Of a stretch of 57,587 nt of DNA, positions 34,242 to 44,010 are shown one piece after another. The position numbers and the translations under genes are program-made. This stretch comes from Myroides pelagicus. Lineage in GTDB: Bacteria; Bacteroidota; Bacteroidia; Flavobacteriales; Flavobacteriaceae. A model generated the notes under the pieces. That model was not told where the DNA came from. It was given only the letters and a program-made list of their open reading frames with translations, and did no database searches. The stretch covers positions 1 to 57,587 of the forward strand of contig NZ_WMJY01000021.1 in assembly GCF_009711055.1 (NCBI RefSeq), given 5' to 3'. Position 1 is the stretch's first letter. Each line of letters begins with the position of its first letter.

Positions 34242-35306
34242 TTAAGCTTTTTGCTCTTTGTTGAAGTAAACTAAGTAATAGTACATTTGTTTCTCTTCGT
34301 CCCATCCTTTTTCTACAAATTTATCAGCACTCTCAGGGTTGATAAAGTCAAGTTTAATTTGAATGTTGGTATCAAGATTAATAATGTTCTTAATCTTTTT
34401 ACGCGCATCTGTTACTGCATTATTAGCAATAGGGAAGTTACTCACATCTTCGATACTGTATTTCTCTGCCTTGTCAACTTTGTAATTTTTAAATTCAGCT
34501 GCTAGGTCTGGATTCTCAATTACTTCGTTGATGAAGTTGCTTTCTTCAAACTCATCATTTTTAGCAAAGTAGTTTACAGAGCGGTTCATAAACATTACTT
34601 CTTCTTTTTTATCTTCTGCAGGTAATACTACATCTTTAGCGAAGTCTTGACAGAACTTTAAATATTTCTTAGTCATGAATGCTTCGTCTTGGAAGATATC
34701 TACAGACAAGAAGTGCTCTAACCAATAACGAGTATCATATTTGTTACTGTCAATAGTTAAGATTTTATAACCTTCTTCTTTTTTATAGTTAAAGATAAGA
34801 CAGCCTTTATCTAACTTATTCAGGTTGATACCTTGTTGTAGAATCATATCTAGATTTGACCCTTTTTCTTCAAATTGTAAAAAGTCTGCTTTGATCTCAC
34901 TTTTGAATATACCAATAGCATCAACTGTATTGTTGTCGATTGATACATTGGTTAAGTAAGTCACGTACACCTCTCCATTTTTGATGTGTGGGTGATTCGA
35001 TTGTTCGAATAAGTGTTTGGTTATTTTTTGAGATACTTCATGTGATTTCTCACGTGAAGGAGCATTAAATAATTCGCTTGCATAGTTGAACATTTCATTG
35101 AATTCTAAATCAACGTCATGTGCAAACTGGTAAAAGCTCTCTTCTTTTTCGCGGAATGGCTTGAAGAAGTATTCTTTTAATAAGGGAGCTATTTCGTCAT
35201 TTAGCTTATATGGATCTTCTGATAAGAAGAAAGCTTCATTTCTACTTTTATTTCCAACTCTGTGTATAGAAAGTGTCTCTATATGAGCATTAAATAAGTT
35301 GATCAT
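34242..35306 (-). CDS. 37-kDa nucleoid-associated protein family
   Basis: A 354-residue protein of the NdpA/YejK nucleoid-associated family (PF04245). It starts with the usual domain (IETLSIHRVGNKSRNE), has FPI/GVYVTYL-type strands (KNGEVYVTYLTNVSIDN), GSNLDMILQQGINLNKLDKGCLIFN near 145-170, and NYFAKNDEFEESNFINEVI later. It is thought to bind DNA in the cytosol; the role is poorly known. It is followed by a terminator and preceded by the TnpR-passenger-like gene in the same direction, 50 bp away. Confidence 0.85.
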   Translation of the reverse strand: MINLFNAHIETLSIHRVGNKSRNEAFFLSEDPYKLNDEIAPLLKEYFFKPFREKEESFYQFAHDVDLEFNEMFNYASELFNAPSREKSHEVSQKITKHLFEQSNHPHIKNGEVYVTYLTNVSIDNNTVDAIGIFKSEIKADFLQFEEKGSNLDMILQQGINLNKLDKGCLIFNYKKEEGYKILTIDSNKYDTRYWLEHFLSVDIFQDEAFMTKKYLKFCQDFAKDVVLPAEDKKEEVMFMNRSVNYFAKNDEFEESNFINEVIENPDLAAEFKNYKVDKAEKYSIEDVSNFPIANNAVTDARKKIKNIINLDTNIQIKLDFINPESADKFVEKGWDEEKQMYYYLVYFNKEQKA

Positions 35307-35356
35307 TGCAAAAAATTATATATAAAGTTTAACCTGTATAGGCGTGTAAATAGGTT

Positions 35357-35902
35357 TTAGTTCCAATTGTCTTCGTATCCGAAGTCTTCAAAACTATCAT
35401 CACCACTAAACATATCAAAATCTTCGTCATTAAAATCATCGTCAAACTCCCCGAAAATATCTTCATTTGATACATGGGTAGCTGTGAATGATTGTGTAGG
35501 TATCGAATCAGGTAATACTCCATGAGAGAAAAGTAGCTCAGGATACGCGACTCCTGGCTCTTCTTCTTCAATAGCTCCTAATTCAACAAAGAAAGTAAAC
35601 ATGTTTAGAAAATCATAGACATAAATTATTTTAGTGTTATCCTCGTCTAGTACACTATTAAGCGTTGTAGAGTGCATTGTCTTTGCTTTTTGATCTTCTC
35701 CCATGTCGAAAAGTGAAATCTCTTCTTCTAATTGAGCCCACTGATCATCGCAAGCATAAAAAGAAGCTGCTTCCATTCCATCAAATCCAAACGCATTAAC
35801 AATAGCATTGTGTAAGTCTTCTAAACTACTGTCATCTAATATCGCTATATCTCTAAAAATATCTTCTTCAGTATCAAGGATTACCCTAAATTTATAAACC
35901 AT
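35357..35902 (-). CDS. pRiA4b ORF-3-like (IS1096 TnpR-passenger family) protein
   Basis: A 181-residue acidic protein. YKFRVILDTEEDIFRDIAILDDSSLEDLHNAIVNAFGFDGMEAASFY (about 3-49) and YVYDFLNMFTFFVEL match the PRiA4_ORF3 fold, where an R-x-I and a YVYDFGD-type motif are typical. The last 50 residues are almost entirely Asp/Glu/Phe. Although the family was named from insertion sequences and plasmids, most members are ordinary chromosomal genes of unknown function, and no transposase is near. A -7 match (TAAATTTG, minus) lies at 35925-35932. Confidence 0.8.
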   Translation of the reverse strand: MVYKFRVILDTEEDIFRDIAILDDSSLEDLHNAIVNAFGFDGMEAASFYACDDQWAQLEEEISLFDMGEDQKAKTMHSTTLNSVLDEDNTKIIYVYDFLNMFTFFVELGAIEEEEPGVAYPELLFSHGVLPDSIPTQSFTATHVSNEDIFGEFDDDFNDEDFDMFSGDDSFEDFGYEDNWN

Positions 35903-36134
35903 AATTATCTTGTGAGTTAGAGAGCAAATTTAAACTTATTATTCAGTATTTTAATAAAATTTACTAGCTTTTTATCATTGTTTTTTTTCATTAATCTCAG
36001 GGGTTTGACAGTCAGTTTTTTATATTTCTATTTACTATCTTACAGTTCATCTGTGTTTTTCTACAGTTGGGTAGTTTATCTTTTTTCCTCTTTTTATTTT
36101 GCTATTACTTTGTTCTAACAAAAAACCAAAGATT

Positions 36135-36329
36135 ATGAAAGTTATTATCTCTATTGCCTTACTTTTGATTAATGCTATATTAGGACTATTTGATTTATCA
36201 ATTGATTCTAATGCTATTGAGAATTTACTTGTGGAAAATAAAGGAAATACCATCGAGCAAGTATCAGATGAAAATCAACAACATATTATGAAAAATAAAA
36301 CTTATGAGTACAACAAGACAGCAGGATAG
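36135..36329 (+). CDS. small single-span membrane protein in the LytS operon
   Basis: A 64-residue protein starting at ATG 36135 with one hydrophobic segment (KVIISIALLLINAILGLF, about 2-19) followed by a 45-residue polar tail (ending TYEYNKTAG). Its 3' end overlaps the kinase gene by 26 bp in another frame, the kind of overlap seen in translationally coupled genes. I do not recognise a family. A longer in-frame start at 36099 exists but lacks features. It may be a small accessory to the sensor kinase, which is inference from position. Confidence 0.5.
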   Translation: MKVIISIALLLINAILGLFDLSIDSNAIENLLVENKGNTIEQVSDENQQHIMKNKTYEYNKTAG

Positions 36330-37680
36330 TAGACCAGGTGATATTTTTAAAATAGTACTATTAGCTTTTGTAGCTTATGTATTATTTAAAACAATATTGA
36401 AGTTACACGGTTTAGATTTTCCCTTATATATCGGCTATTTGATCTTTTTCGGAGGCTTTTTTGTTTTGATTAATAAGTTTCTGAGCGACCGCTATACCGA
36501 CTTAATTAATACAATGCTTCGGGAAGATGAGAAGAGTGTAAATAAACTAACGTTTTATTGTTCGTTTGCCTTTTTCTGGGTGTTCTTCTTCCTTAGTTTA
36601 ATGATTAAGATGTTTCACGTTGTGATTATACAGGAGTCTCGATCGTTTGAAACAATTATTTTTAATGGCAATTTTAGAGCTGTATTGAATTTTGCCTTTT
36701 TGCTGACCATTGTTTATGCATTCTACATCTATACTAGGCTTAATGCAATGGCTAAAAATCAGCAGATCGTACAACAGAAAGTAATAACGGGTGCTGTCTC
36801 TGCGCAATTTGAAAGTTTAAAGAATCAACTTGACCCTCATTTTTTGTTTAACTCATTAAACGTCTTGGGTGCCTTGATTGAAGAGGATCAAGAAAAAGCA
36901 GTAGCGTTTAATCAATCTTTGTCTAGGACGTACCGTTATATATTAGATCAAAAAAACAAAGAGCTTGTCCCTTTAGAAGAAGAGCTAGCTTTTGCTAAGA
37001 TGTACATTGAGTTATTGCAAATGCGCTTTGAAGATAGCTTGACTTTCGAATTTCCTGAAGCGATTAAACAGGAAGGGGCTAAGGTTGTTCCATTGTCTTT
37101 GCAACTGCTTTTGGAGAACGTTATTAAGCACAATAAAGCAACTTCGTCTAAACCTGTTCACATCGTAATAAAAGAGGAAGCTGAAGGTTATTTAACAGTT
37201 CGGAATAATTTGAATAAGAAAACTATTATAGATACCCGAAAGGGAATAGGACTTGAGAATATTGCTACTCGTTATTCTTTATTGACATCAAAACCTATTA
37301 AAGTTGAGGAGACTGAAGACTTCTTCTCTGTAAAAATACCAATACTAACTAAAAAACTAGAACATATGAAAATTATTGACGTACAAGAATCTGATCAAGA
37401 GCTATTAATTGAAGCTAAAAAGAAAATAGAAGAATATAAAAAATTCTATGCTCATTTGACCTCCTTTATTTTAGTCAGTGCCTTTTTGATAATGATAAAT
37501 TTGATGACTTATGATGGGTTTATGTGGAGTTTTATTCCATTATTCGCTTGGGGTATTGCTGTGGGATCTCACGCAATGAAAGTATACAACTACAATCTAT
37601 TCTTAGGAAAAGATTGGGAGGATAAGAAAGTACGCGAGTACATGAATGAACGCAAGAATGATAATGCTAATTGGCAATAG
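36304..37680 (+). CDS. LytS-type sensor histidine kinase with C-terminal 2TM domain
   Basis: A 458-residue membrane kinase. Four hydrophobic segments lie in residues 14-148. The His_kinase (PF06580) block FESLKNQLDPHFLFNSLNVLG follows, with phospho-accepting His179, and the ATPase part has LPLSLQLLLENVIKHN (as VPLSLQLLLENVIKHN) and GIGLENIATRY. After the kinase come about 90 residues of a 2TM domain (KKIEEYKKFYAHLTSF, then GWGIAVGSHAMKVYN-type WGIAVGSHAMKVYN, and GKDWEDKKVREYM), a Bacteroidetes domain of unknown function. The partner is the LytTR regulator two genes downstream. Confidence 0.92.
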   Translation: MSTTRQQDSRPGDIFKIVLLAFVAYVLFKTILKLHGLDFPLYIGYLIFFGGFFVLINKFLSDRYTDLINTMLREDEKSVNKLTFYCSFAFFWVFFFLSLMIKMFHVVIIQESRSFETIIFNGNFRAVLNFAFLLTIVYAFYIYTRLNAMAKNQQIVQQKVITGAVSAQFESLKNQLDPHFLFNSLNVLGALIEEDQEKAVAFNQSLSRTYRYILDQKNKELVPLEEELAFAKMYIELLQMRFEDSLTFEFPEAIKQEGAKVVPLSLQLLLENVIKHNKATSSKPVHIVIKEEAEGYLTVRNNLNKKTIIDTRKGIGLENIATRYSLLTSKPIKVEETEDFFSVKIPILTKKLEHMKIIDVQESDQELLIEAKKKIEEYKKFYAHLTSFILVSAFLIMINLMTYDGFMWSFIPLFAWGIAVGSHAMKVYNYNLFLGKDWEDKKVREYMNERKNDNANWQ

Positions 37681-37682
37681 TT

Positions 37683-38045
37683 ATGCAGCAGAAGATAGTT
37701 AGTACTAAAGTACTCAGTAAATATAAGGCCTATTTGTTTTCATTTCGAAACCGGACGGTGTATTTAATCTTACAATTGCTTTTTTATGCTTTTATTTTAT
37801 GGAGCTATTGGTATGGTAGAACAGCAGATACTGATTATCTGCGATGGAATGTATCTCAAGATATAACCCAGCTTACGAATGTGTTTTTCATCTGTTGGTT
37901 ATTGGTGATTTTGTTTAAATTTATCATTCACTTTGCTGCTTTGATTCCGGGTTTATCTTATCTGATGGATCGTTTAGAGCAAAGAGAAATGGATAAAATA
38001 AAAAACACTTTAGCATATCAAATTACACAAAATGATAGATATTAA
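37683..38045 (+). CDS. small two-helix membrane protein in the LytS operon
   Basis: A 120-residue protein with two hydrophobic helices (about 28-48 and 71-94), flanked by basic residues, and a charged coiled tail (MDRLEQREMDKIKNTLAYQI). The start ATG is 2 bp after the kinase stop, and the end overlaps the response-regulator start by 14 bp, so all are translationally coupled. The layout recalls 2TM-domain proteins, but the signature GKDWE motif is absent, so the family is unsure. Probably modulates the kinase. Confidence 0.7.
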   Translation: MQQKIVSTKVLSKYKAYLFSFRNRTVYLILQLLFYAFILWSYWYGRTADTDYLRWNVSQDITQLTNVFFICWLLVILFKFIIHFAALIPGLSYLMDRLEQREMDKIKNTLAYQITQNDRY

Positions 38046-38796
38046 TATAGTAATCATCGAAGATGAGAAACCTGCAGCTAGGTCTTTAGAACGCAAATTG
38101 GAGAAATTAGGTTATACATCAAATGCGAAATTGACCAGTGTAGAAGAGGCTATAGAATGGTTTGGCTCTAATAAAGAGCCAGACCTTATCTTTTTGGATA
38201 TACAACTTTCCGATGGGCTGTCTTTTGAAATATTTGAACAGGTTAAGATCAATAGCTCGATTATTTTCACTACTGCTTATGATGAGTATGCTTTGCGTGC
38301 TTTTAAGTTAAACAGTATTGACTATTTGCTAAAACCTATTCAGCAAGATGAACTAAATGCCGCAGTGGAAAAGTATGTTCAAAATAAGCAGGCTTTTTTT
38401 GGTTTTAATGAGCAGCTTTCTATGTTTACACAGTTTATGTCAAATAATACTGTAGAGTATAAGGAGCGTTTTGCTGTGAAAATAGGTACACAGATTAAGA
38501 TTATATTGGTTGCTGATATTATGTGTTTTTATTCCGAAAATAAGGCATCATATATCAAAACGTATGACAATAGAAATTATCTTATTGACTATACGTTGGA
38601 GGAGGTTGAAAGGTTGTTGTGTCCAAATACTTTTTTTCGAATTAATCGAAAGTTTATTACTGCGCTTAGTGCTATAGAAGAAATACATACTTATTCTAAT
38701 TCTCGTTTAAAGATTAATCTGATAGATTTTCAGGATGATGAGCTGATTGTTAGTAGGGAAAAAGTTAATGATTTTAAAAAGTGGATAGAAAAATAG
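38032..38796 (+). CDS. LytTR-family response regulator
   Basis: A 254-residue protein with a CheY-like receiver (IVIIEDEKPAARSLERKL; phospho-accepting Asp56 in LIFLDIQLSDG; TTAYDEYALRAFKLNSIDYLLKPI) and a C-terminal LytTR DNA-binding domain (FAVKIGTQIKIILVADIMCFYSENKASYI, then FFRINRKFITALSAIEEIH). It would be phosphorylated by the LytS-type kinase and control target promoters. The start overlaps the previous gene by 14 bp. Confidence 0.94.
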   Translation: MIDINIVIIEDEKPAARSLERKLEKLGYTSNAKLTSVEEAIEWFGSNKEPDLIFLDIQLSDGLSFEIFEQVKINSSIIFTTAYDEYALRAFKLNSIDYLLKPIQQDELNAAVEKYVQNKQAFFGFNEQLSMFTQFMSNNTVEYKERFAVKIGTQIKIILVADIMCFYSENKASYIKTYDNRNYLIDYTLEEVERLLCPNTFFRINRKFITALSAIEEIHTYSNSRLKINLIDFQDDELIVSREKVNDFKKWIEK

Positions 38797-38849
38797 TGGA
38801 TAACTTAAAAACTTCCTTATTTTAGAAGAAATTTAAACGATATAGAATA

Positions 38850-40004
38850 ATGAAAAAATTAAGTGTTTTATTCGGGTCAGCACTACTTTTAATGGCTTGT
38901 AATAAACAATCTCATATCACTGCTGAGGTTGCTAATATCCCTGAAGGGACAAATGTTGAATTACAAACAATAGCTTTAGGAGCAATAGAGCCAACGACAG
39001 TATCTAAAGCTGTAGTGAAGGATAGTAAAGTAGTTTTTGAAAATACTTTCGCAGATATTGATGAAGCATTTTTAGTGTTCAGTGATTCTGAATCATCTCT
39101 AGGAGCGGTTCCTTTTATTGCAGAGAAAGGGGATATTAGTATTTTTTATGATAAAGATGAGATGACTAATATTAAAATAGGAGGTACAGAAGGTAATGAC
39201 AAGTTGCAAGAATTACAGGCGGCTATGACTCCTAAGATTCAAGAGTTGCAAAACTTTTTAAGTGAGCAAGGTCTAGCACTAATGATGCCTGCGGAAGAAG
39301 GTGATCAAGAAGCACAGAAAAAACGTGCAGAAGTTGAGAAACAATATGAATTAATGCTTGATGATGTACAGAGTTTCCCTGCTAAGTTCAAAGCTGCTAA
39401 TAAGAATAGTTCTGTATCACTGTTGATCTTGTCTAAAGAGGTACAAGCTAAAGTGAAATCTGCAAAGGAGTTTCAAGAAGAGTTTGATCAGTTTCCTATT
39501 GCATTAAAAAGTTCTACTTTAGGAAAGAAGACACAAGCAGGTATTAAGTCTTTATCAGAAGTAAAAAGTGATATTCCAGCAGTAGGGAAGAAGTTAGGTG
39601 ATTTTAAAGCCTTAAATCCTAATGGAGATGAGGTTACTTTATACGAACATATGCAAGGCAAAAAGCTTTTGCTAGTAGATGTATGGGCTGCTTGGTGTGG
39701 ACCATGTCGCAGAGAAAATCCAAACTTTGTTAAAGTCTATAACTTGTATAATGATAAAGGATTTGAAATTATTGGGTATTCGTTAGATAAAAATGAAGAG
39801 GAATGGTTAAAAGCAATTGAAAAAGATAAACTGACTTGGACACAAGTATCTAATCTTAAGTATTGGGAAGATCCTATTGTATCAGCTTATGGTATTCAAG
39901 GTATTCCAGCAAACTATTTAATTGATGAGAATGGTATTGTATTGGCTATGAACCTAAGAGGTGAAGCTTTAGAGGTTGAAGTTAAGAAAGCATTAGGACT
40001 ATAA
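38850..40004 (+). CDS. TlpA-like thioredoxin lipoprotein with DUF4369 domain
   Basis: A 384-residue lipoprotein (MKKLSVLFGSALLLMAC; Cys17). An N-terminal DUF4369-like region (about 20-125, HITAEVANIPEGTNVELQ style) is followed by a helical linker and an AhpC/TSA-thioredoxin domain with active site WAAWCGPCRRENP (about 278-290) and the cis-Pro loop QGIPANYLID. It probably acts in periplasmic disulfide reduction. It is 53 bp after the LytTR gene and may share its transcript; it ends at its own terminator. Confidence 0.92.
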   Translation: MKKLSVLFGSALLLMACNKQSHITAEVANIPEGTNVELQTIALGAIEPTTVSKAVVKDSKVVFENTFADIDEAFLVFSDSESSLGAVPFIAEKGDISIFYDKDEMTNIKIGGTEGNDKLQELQAAMTPKIQELQNFLSEQGLALMMPAEEGDQEAQKKRAEVEKQYELMLDDVQSFPAKFKAANKNSSVSLLILSKEVQAKVKSAKEFQEEFDQFPIALKSSTLGKKTQAGIKSLSEVKSDIPAVGKKLGDFKALNPNGDEVTLYEHMQGKKLLLVDVWAAWCGPCRRENPNFVKVYNLYNDKGFEIIGYSLDKNEEEWLKAIEKDKLTWTQVSNLKYWEDPIVSAYGIQGIPANYLIDENGIVLAMNLRGEALEVEVKKALGL

Positions 40005-40030
40005 GTCATTGTTTTTTGATACAAACAGAA

Positions 40031-40057
40031 AAGAGAGTCTATTTATTAGGCTCTCTT
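40031..40057 (+). terminator. terminator of the TlpA-like gene
   Basis: An 11-bp stem with one G-T pair (AAGAGAGTCTA with TAGGCTCTCTT) is followed by a T run to 40062. Confidence 0.85.
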
Positions 40058-40084
40058 TTTTTGTAGTGGTGTGATAATATGAAA

Positions 40085-40123
40085 AAAGGAAACCTTCTTA
40101 ACGATTGTAAGAGTGTTTCCTTT
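40085..40123 (-). terminator. terminator of the uvrA-LOG operon
   Basis: AAAGGAAAC pairs with GTTTCCTTT outside and CTTCTTA with TAAGAG-like bases inside. A's to the left give U's on the minus strand. Confidence 0.75.
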
Positions 40124-40134
40124 GTATGTATAAC

Positions 40135-40857
40135 CTAGAAATTAGGCGTTAAATTGTATTTCTTATAGAAGTTATCAATTACTTCAATTACTTCATCTGC
40201 CGTATCTACTAGTTTGATTAAGTTCATATCTTCTGCGCAAATGTTGTTGTGCTTTTCTAAGATTGTACTTTTAATCCAATCTAATAAGCCTCCCCAGAAT
40301 TCTGTTCCTACTAGTACGATTGGAAACTTTGCTATCTTCTTGGTCTGAATCAAGGTGATTGCTTCGAATAGCTCATCAAGTGTACCAAACCCTCCTGGCA
40401 TTACTACAAACCCTTGAGAGTATTTGACAAACATTACTTTGCGAACAAAGAAGTAGTCGAACTGTAAGTTCTTATCGTGATCGATATAGGGATTGAAGTG
40501 CTGTTCGAATGGTAATTCGATATTTAGTCCTACAGATACTCCTTGTCCTAAATGTGCTCCTTTGTTACCTGCTTCCATGATACCAGGTCCACCACCAGTG
40601 ATCACACCGTATCCTGCTTTACTTATTTTAAAGGCAATCTCCTCGGCTAGTTTGTAATATGGACTATCTTTTTTAGTACGTGCTGACCCAAAGATAGAAA
40701 CACAAGGACCTAAACGGCCAATGCTTTCATATCCATTTACGAACTCTGACATGATCTTAAAGATTGCCCATGAGTCGTTTGTTTTTATTTCATTCCAAGA
40801 TCTTTGTTTGAATTTGTCTTGGATTTTTGCTTCTTCGCTGTCAAAATTTTCTTTCAT
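40135..40857 (-). CDS. LOG family (TIGR00730) protein
   Basis: A 240-residue Rossmann-fold protein with GGGPGIMEAGNKGA (about 83-96) and MPGGFGTLDELFEAITLIQTKK (about 152-173), the PGGxGTxxE signature of LOG/YvdD proteins. These hydrolyse cytokinin- or nucleotide-type N6/N9-ribosides, or NMP phosphoribose; annotations as lysine decarboxylase are historical. The N-terminal extension before the Rossmann core is longer than in YvdD. It is 6 bp downstream of uvrA in the same direction, so they share a transcript. Confidence 0.9.
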   Translation of the reverse strand: MKENFDSEEAKIQDKFKQRSWNEIKTNDSWAIFKIMSEFVNGYESIGRLGPCVSIFGSARTKKDSPYYKLAEEIAFKISKAGYGVITGGGPGIMEAGNKGAHLGQGVSVGLNIELPFEQHFNPYIDHDKNLQFDYFFVRKVMFVKYSQGFVVMPGGFGTLDELFEAITLIQTKKIAKFPIVLVGTEFWGGLLDWIKSTILEKHNNICAEDMNLIKLVDTADEVIEVIDNFYKKYNLTPNF

Positions 40858-40863
40858 ATTATC

Positions 40864-43698
40864 CTAATTTTTTAATTCAGCTTTTAAAAACTGAGCTGTA
40901 TAACTTTTTTTATTTTTCACTATTTCCTCGGGTGTACCACAAGCTACAATTTTACCTCCTTTACTTCCTCCTTCATAGCCCACATCAATAATGTAGTCGG
41001 CTAGTTTGATTACATCGAGGTTGTGTTCGATAATTAGTATGGTATTGCCCTTCTCGACCAACTTAGTTATTACATCCATTAGTACACGTATATCCTCAAA
41101 ATGTAGGCCAGTTGTAGGCTCATCTAGAATATAAAAGGTGTTTCCCGTATCTTTTTTAGACAATTCTGAAGCTAGTTTGATACGTTGAGCTTCCCCTCCT
41201 GATAAGGTGGTACTTTGCTGTCCTAATGTCAAGTACCCTAACCCTACGTCGTCTATCGTCTTTATCTTTCTATATATCTTCGGAATATTCTCAAAGAATT
41301 TGACTGCTTCTTGAATAGTCATGTTTAAGATATCGGAGATAGACTTTCCTTTGTATCTTATCTCTAAGGTCTCTCTATTAAATCGCTTTCCTTGACAAGT
41401 TTCACATTCTACATATACATCTGGCAAAAATCCCATCTCTATTGTTCGTACTCCTGATCCTTCACAGGTATCACATCTTCCTCCTTTGACATTAAAACTA
41501 AATCGACCTGGCTTATATCCACGAATAGCAGCTTCAGGGGTTTGTGCGAATAGACTTCTAATATCGGAGAATACATCTGTATAAGTAGCTGGGTTAGAGC
41601 GTGGTGTTCTACCGATAGGACTTTGGTCTATACAGATCACCTTGTCGATGTGTTCGATTCCCTCGATACTTTTGTATGGCTGTGGCTTAGCTACAGCATT
41701 AAAAAAATGAGTGTTCAAAATAGGGTAAAGAGTTCCGTTGACCAACGTTGATTTCCCAGAACCTGATACTCCCGTTACACAAGTAAGAGTTCCCAATGGT
41801 ATTTCAATGGATACATTCTTTAGGTTATTTCCTGTAGCACCCACTAGTTTTAGGAAGTTACCATTGCCTTCTCGTCTGTGTTTTGGTACCTCAATTTTCA
41901 TTTTACCGTTGAGGTATTGAGCTGTTAGGGTATCTTCTTTAAGTAACTCAGCTGGTGTACCAGTACTAATAATTTTACCTCCATTTTTTCCAGCTTTTGG
42001 CCCAATGTCGATGACGTAATCAGCTCGTTCGATCATATCTTTATCGTGCTCTACTACTAATACAGAGTTACCTATATCGCGTAATGACTCTAGTGATTTG
42101 ATCAATCGTTCATTGTCGCGTTGGTGTAGTCCTATACTTGGTTCATCTAGGATATAAAGTACCCCTACTAGTTGAGACCCAATTTGTGTGGCAAGACGAA
42201 TGCGCTGTGCCTCTCCTCCAGAGAGTGTACGAGAACTTCTATTTAGCGATAGGTAAGTCAGTCCCACATCACTAAGGAATGAAAGTCTTGTATTAATCTC
42301 TTTCAGGATTTCATTAGCAATACTACTTTGTTTACTACTCAATTGTTCTGGCAATTCTTTGAACCAATTGATTAGTGTTTCTATATCCATTTGGATTAAC
42401 TCTCCAATGTTTTTTTCTCCAATTTTGAAGTATAAAGCTTCTTTCTTTAGGCGACTACCACCACATTCTGGACAAGTAATTTCGTCCATAAATTCTTTAG
42501 CCCATCGTTTGATAGAGGCACTTTCGCTTTCTTCAAATTGATTTTTTATAAAATTGACAATTCCCTCGAAGTCTATCTTGTAGTTTTTGGTGATTCCTGC
42601 TACTTTAGATACTACTGAGAAGCTCTCATTTCCTCCATTCAAGATGATCTCCATTGCTTCTTCGGGTATTTTCGAAATTGGATCGTTTAACGAGAACTTA
42701 TAGCGCTCTGCGATAACTTCCATTTGTTTGAATATCCATGATTTCTTCTCATCTCCTAGTGGGGCTATTCCCCCGGCTTTGATAGAGAGTTTATTATCGG
42801 GAATGATCTTTTTAAGATTGACTTGATTGATCGTGCCCAAACCATTACAGCAGTCACAAGCTCCTTTAGGAGAGTTAAATGAAAAGTTGTTTGGCTCAGG
42901 TTTTGGGTATGAAATACCAGTGGTTGGACACATCAAGTGTCGGCTAAAGTATCTGTAGTTATCAGAATCTTGTGCTAAGACCATAATAATATCATCACCA
43001 TAATTCATGGCAACTTTGACACTCTGAGCAATGCGCTGTAAGGTCAGCTCTTCTTGATCTACTGCAATGCGGTCAATGACAATTTCTATATCGTGTGTTT
43101 TATATCTATCCACACGCATACCGGGCTCTATATCTTTAATCTCTCCGTCAATGCGTACCTTCAGAAAACCTTGCTTAGCGATTTGCTCAAATAACTCTCT
43201 GTAATGTCCTTTTCTGGCACGTACCACAGGGGCTAAGATATTGATGCGCTTTCCTTCAAAATCTTTCATGATCAGTTCCTGTATCTGCTCATCAGAGTAG
43301 CTGACCATTTTTTCTCCTGTATTATAGCTATAGGCTTCTCCAGCACGAGCGAATAATAAACGCAAGAAGTCATAGATCTCTGTGATCGTTCCTACAGTAG
43401 ATCTAGGGCTCTTGTTCGTGGTTTTTTGTTCGATAGCAATTACAGGTGATAATCCTTCTATTTTATCGACATCAGGGCGTTCTAGACCTCCTAAAAATTG
43501 TCTTGCATACGAGGCAAACGTTTCAATGTATCGGCGTTGTCCCTCTGCATAGATGGTATCAAAGGCAAGGGAAGACTTTCCCGAACCTGATAATCCTGTT
43601 ATTACAACTAGCTTTTCGCGCGGAATAATCACATCTATATTTTTTAGATTATGTACTCTCGCTCCTAAAACTTCTATGGTATCGTCTGACTTAATCAT
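40864..43698 (-). CDS. uvrA: excinuclease ABC subunit A
   Basis: A 944-residue protein with two ABC modules: Walker A1 [25 protein letters not shown] and A2 [12 protein letters not shown], signatures [17 protein letters not shown] and [17 protein letters not shown]. The C-terminal zinc finger is CDTCEGSG with CETCQGKR. In the first zinc module only one Cys pair (CDCC) is complete, since the other reads CPTTG, as is usual in this clade. It recognises damaged DNA in nucleotide excision repair. The ATG at 43698 starts [20 protein letters not shown]; a frame starting 30 bases earlier adds a hydrophobic run. Confidence 0.98.
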   Translation of the reverse strand: MIKSDDTIEVLGARVHNLKNIDVIIPREKLVVITGLSGSGKSSLAFDTIYAEGQRRYIETFASYARQFLGGLERPDVDKIEGLSPVIAIEQKTTNKSPRSTVGTITEIYDFLRLLFARAGEAYSYNTGEKMVSYSDEQIQELIMKDFEGKRINILAPVVRARKGHYRELFEQIAKQGFLKVRIDGEIKDIEPGMRVDRYKTHDIEIVIDRIAVDQEELTLQRIAQSVKVAMNYGDDIIMVLAQDSDNYRYFSRHLMCPTTGISYPKPEPNNFSFNSPKGACDCCNGLGTINQVNLKKIIPDNKLSIKAGGIAPLGDEKKSWIFKQMEVIAERYKFSLNDPISKIPEEAMEIILNGGNESFSVVSKVAGITKNYKIDFEGIVNFIKNQFEESESASIKRWAKEFMDEITCPECGGSRLKKEALYFKIGEKNIGELIQMDIETLINWFKELPEQLSSKQSSIANEILKEINTRLSFLSDVGLTYLSLNRSSRTLSGGEAQRIRLATQIGSQLVGVLYILDEPSIGLHQRDNERLIKSLESLRDIGNSVLVVEHDKDMIERADYVIDIGPKAGKNGGKIISTGTPAELLKEDTLTAQYLNGKMKIEVPKHRREGNGNFLKLVGATGNNLKNVSIEIPLGTLTCVTGVSGSGKSTLVNGTLYPILNTHFFNAVAKPQPYKSIEGIEHIDKVICIDQSPIGRTPRSNPATYTDVFSDIRSLFAQTPEAAIRGYKPGRFSFNVKGGRCDTCEGSGVRTIEMGFLPDVYVECETCQGKRFNRETLEIRYKGKSISDILNMTIQEAVKFFENIPKIYRKIKTIDDVGLGYLTLGQQSTTLSGGEAQRIKLASELSKKDTGNTFYILDEPTTGLHFEDIRVLMDVITKLVEKGNTILIIEHNLDVIKLADYIIDVGYEGGSKGGKIVACGTPEEIVKNKKSYTAQFLKAELKN

Positions 43699-43992
43699 AT
43701 TTTTTAGCAAAGAAACAAAGATAAGCATTTATCAGCTTTTAAAGAAGTTTTCAATACTTTATCCTAATGCATTAATGATGTGTTTTTGTCGTATATTTTA
43801 TGAAAAAAGAAACTTGTCAAATGAGGTTAAATGTTTTAATACTCAAGATTTTTACATAAATCACCTTGAATAGATTTATTGATGTCTAGAGTACTATAAT
43901 AAACTATTGAACTTAGTAATCTTTGATTTTTATAAGTATTGATTACTGAATATGAAAAATGGGTGTTTTTTACAGTTCGCACAATGCCTATG

Positions 43993-44000
43993 TAGTTTTG
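43993..44000 (+). promoter_or_regulatory. possible -7 box of candidate RNA copy 2
   Basis: TAGTTTTG matches TAnnTTTG. Copy 1 has ATAATTTG (7 of 8) at the homologous place about 25 bases before the conserved ACAG-Y-TACCGAAC. Neither copy has a TTG 19-20 bp upstream, so the promoter call is weak. Confidence 0.3.
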
Positions 44001-44010
44001 CTGAAAAAGT

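Noticed and set aside
35357..35902. Mobile element signal from an IS1096 passenger-type gene
   Set aside because: The family name is historical. There is no transposase, terminal repeat or composition shift around it.
42824..42980. Broken zinc finger in UvrA (CPTTG instead of CPxCG)
   Set aside because: I recall the same substitution as usual in Bacteroidetes UvrA, so it is not a sign of gene decay.
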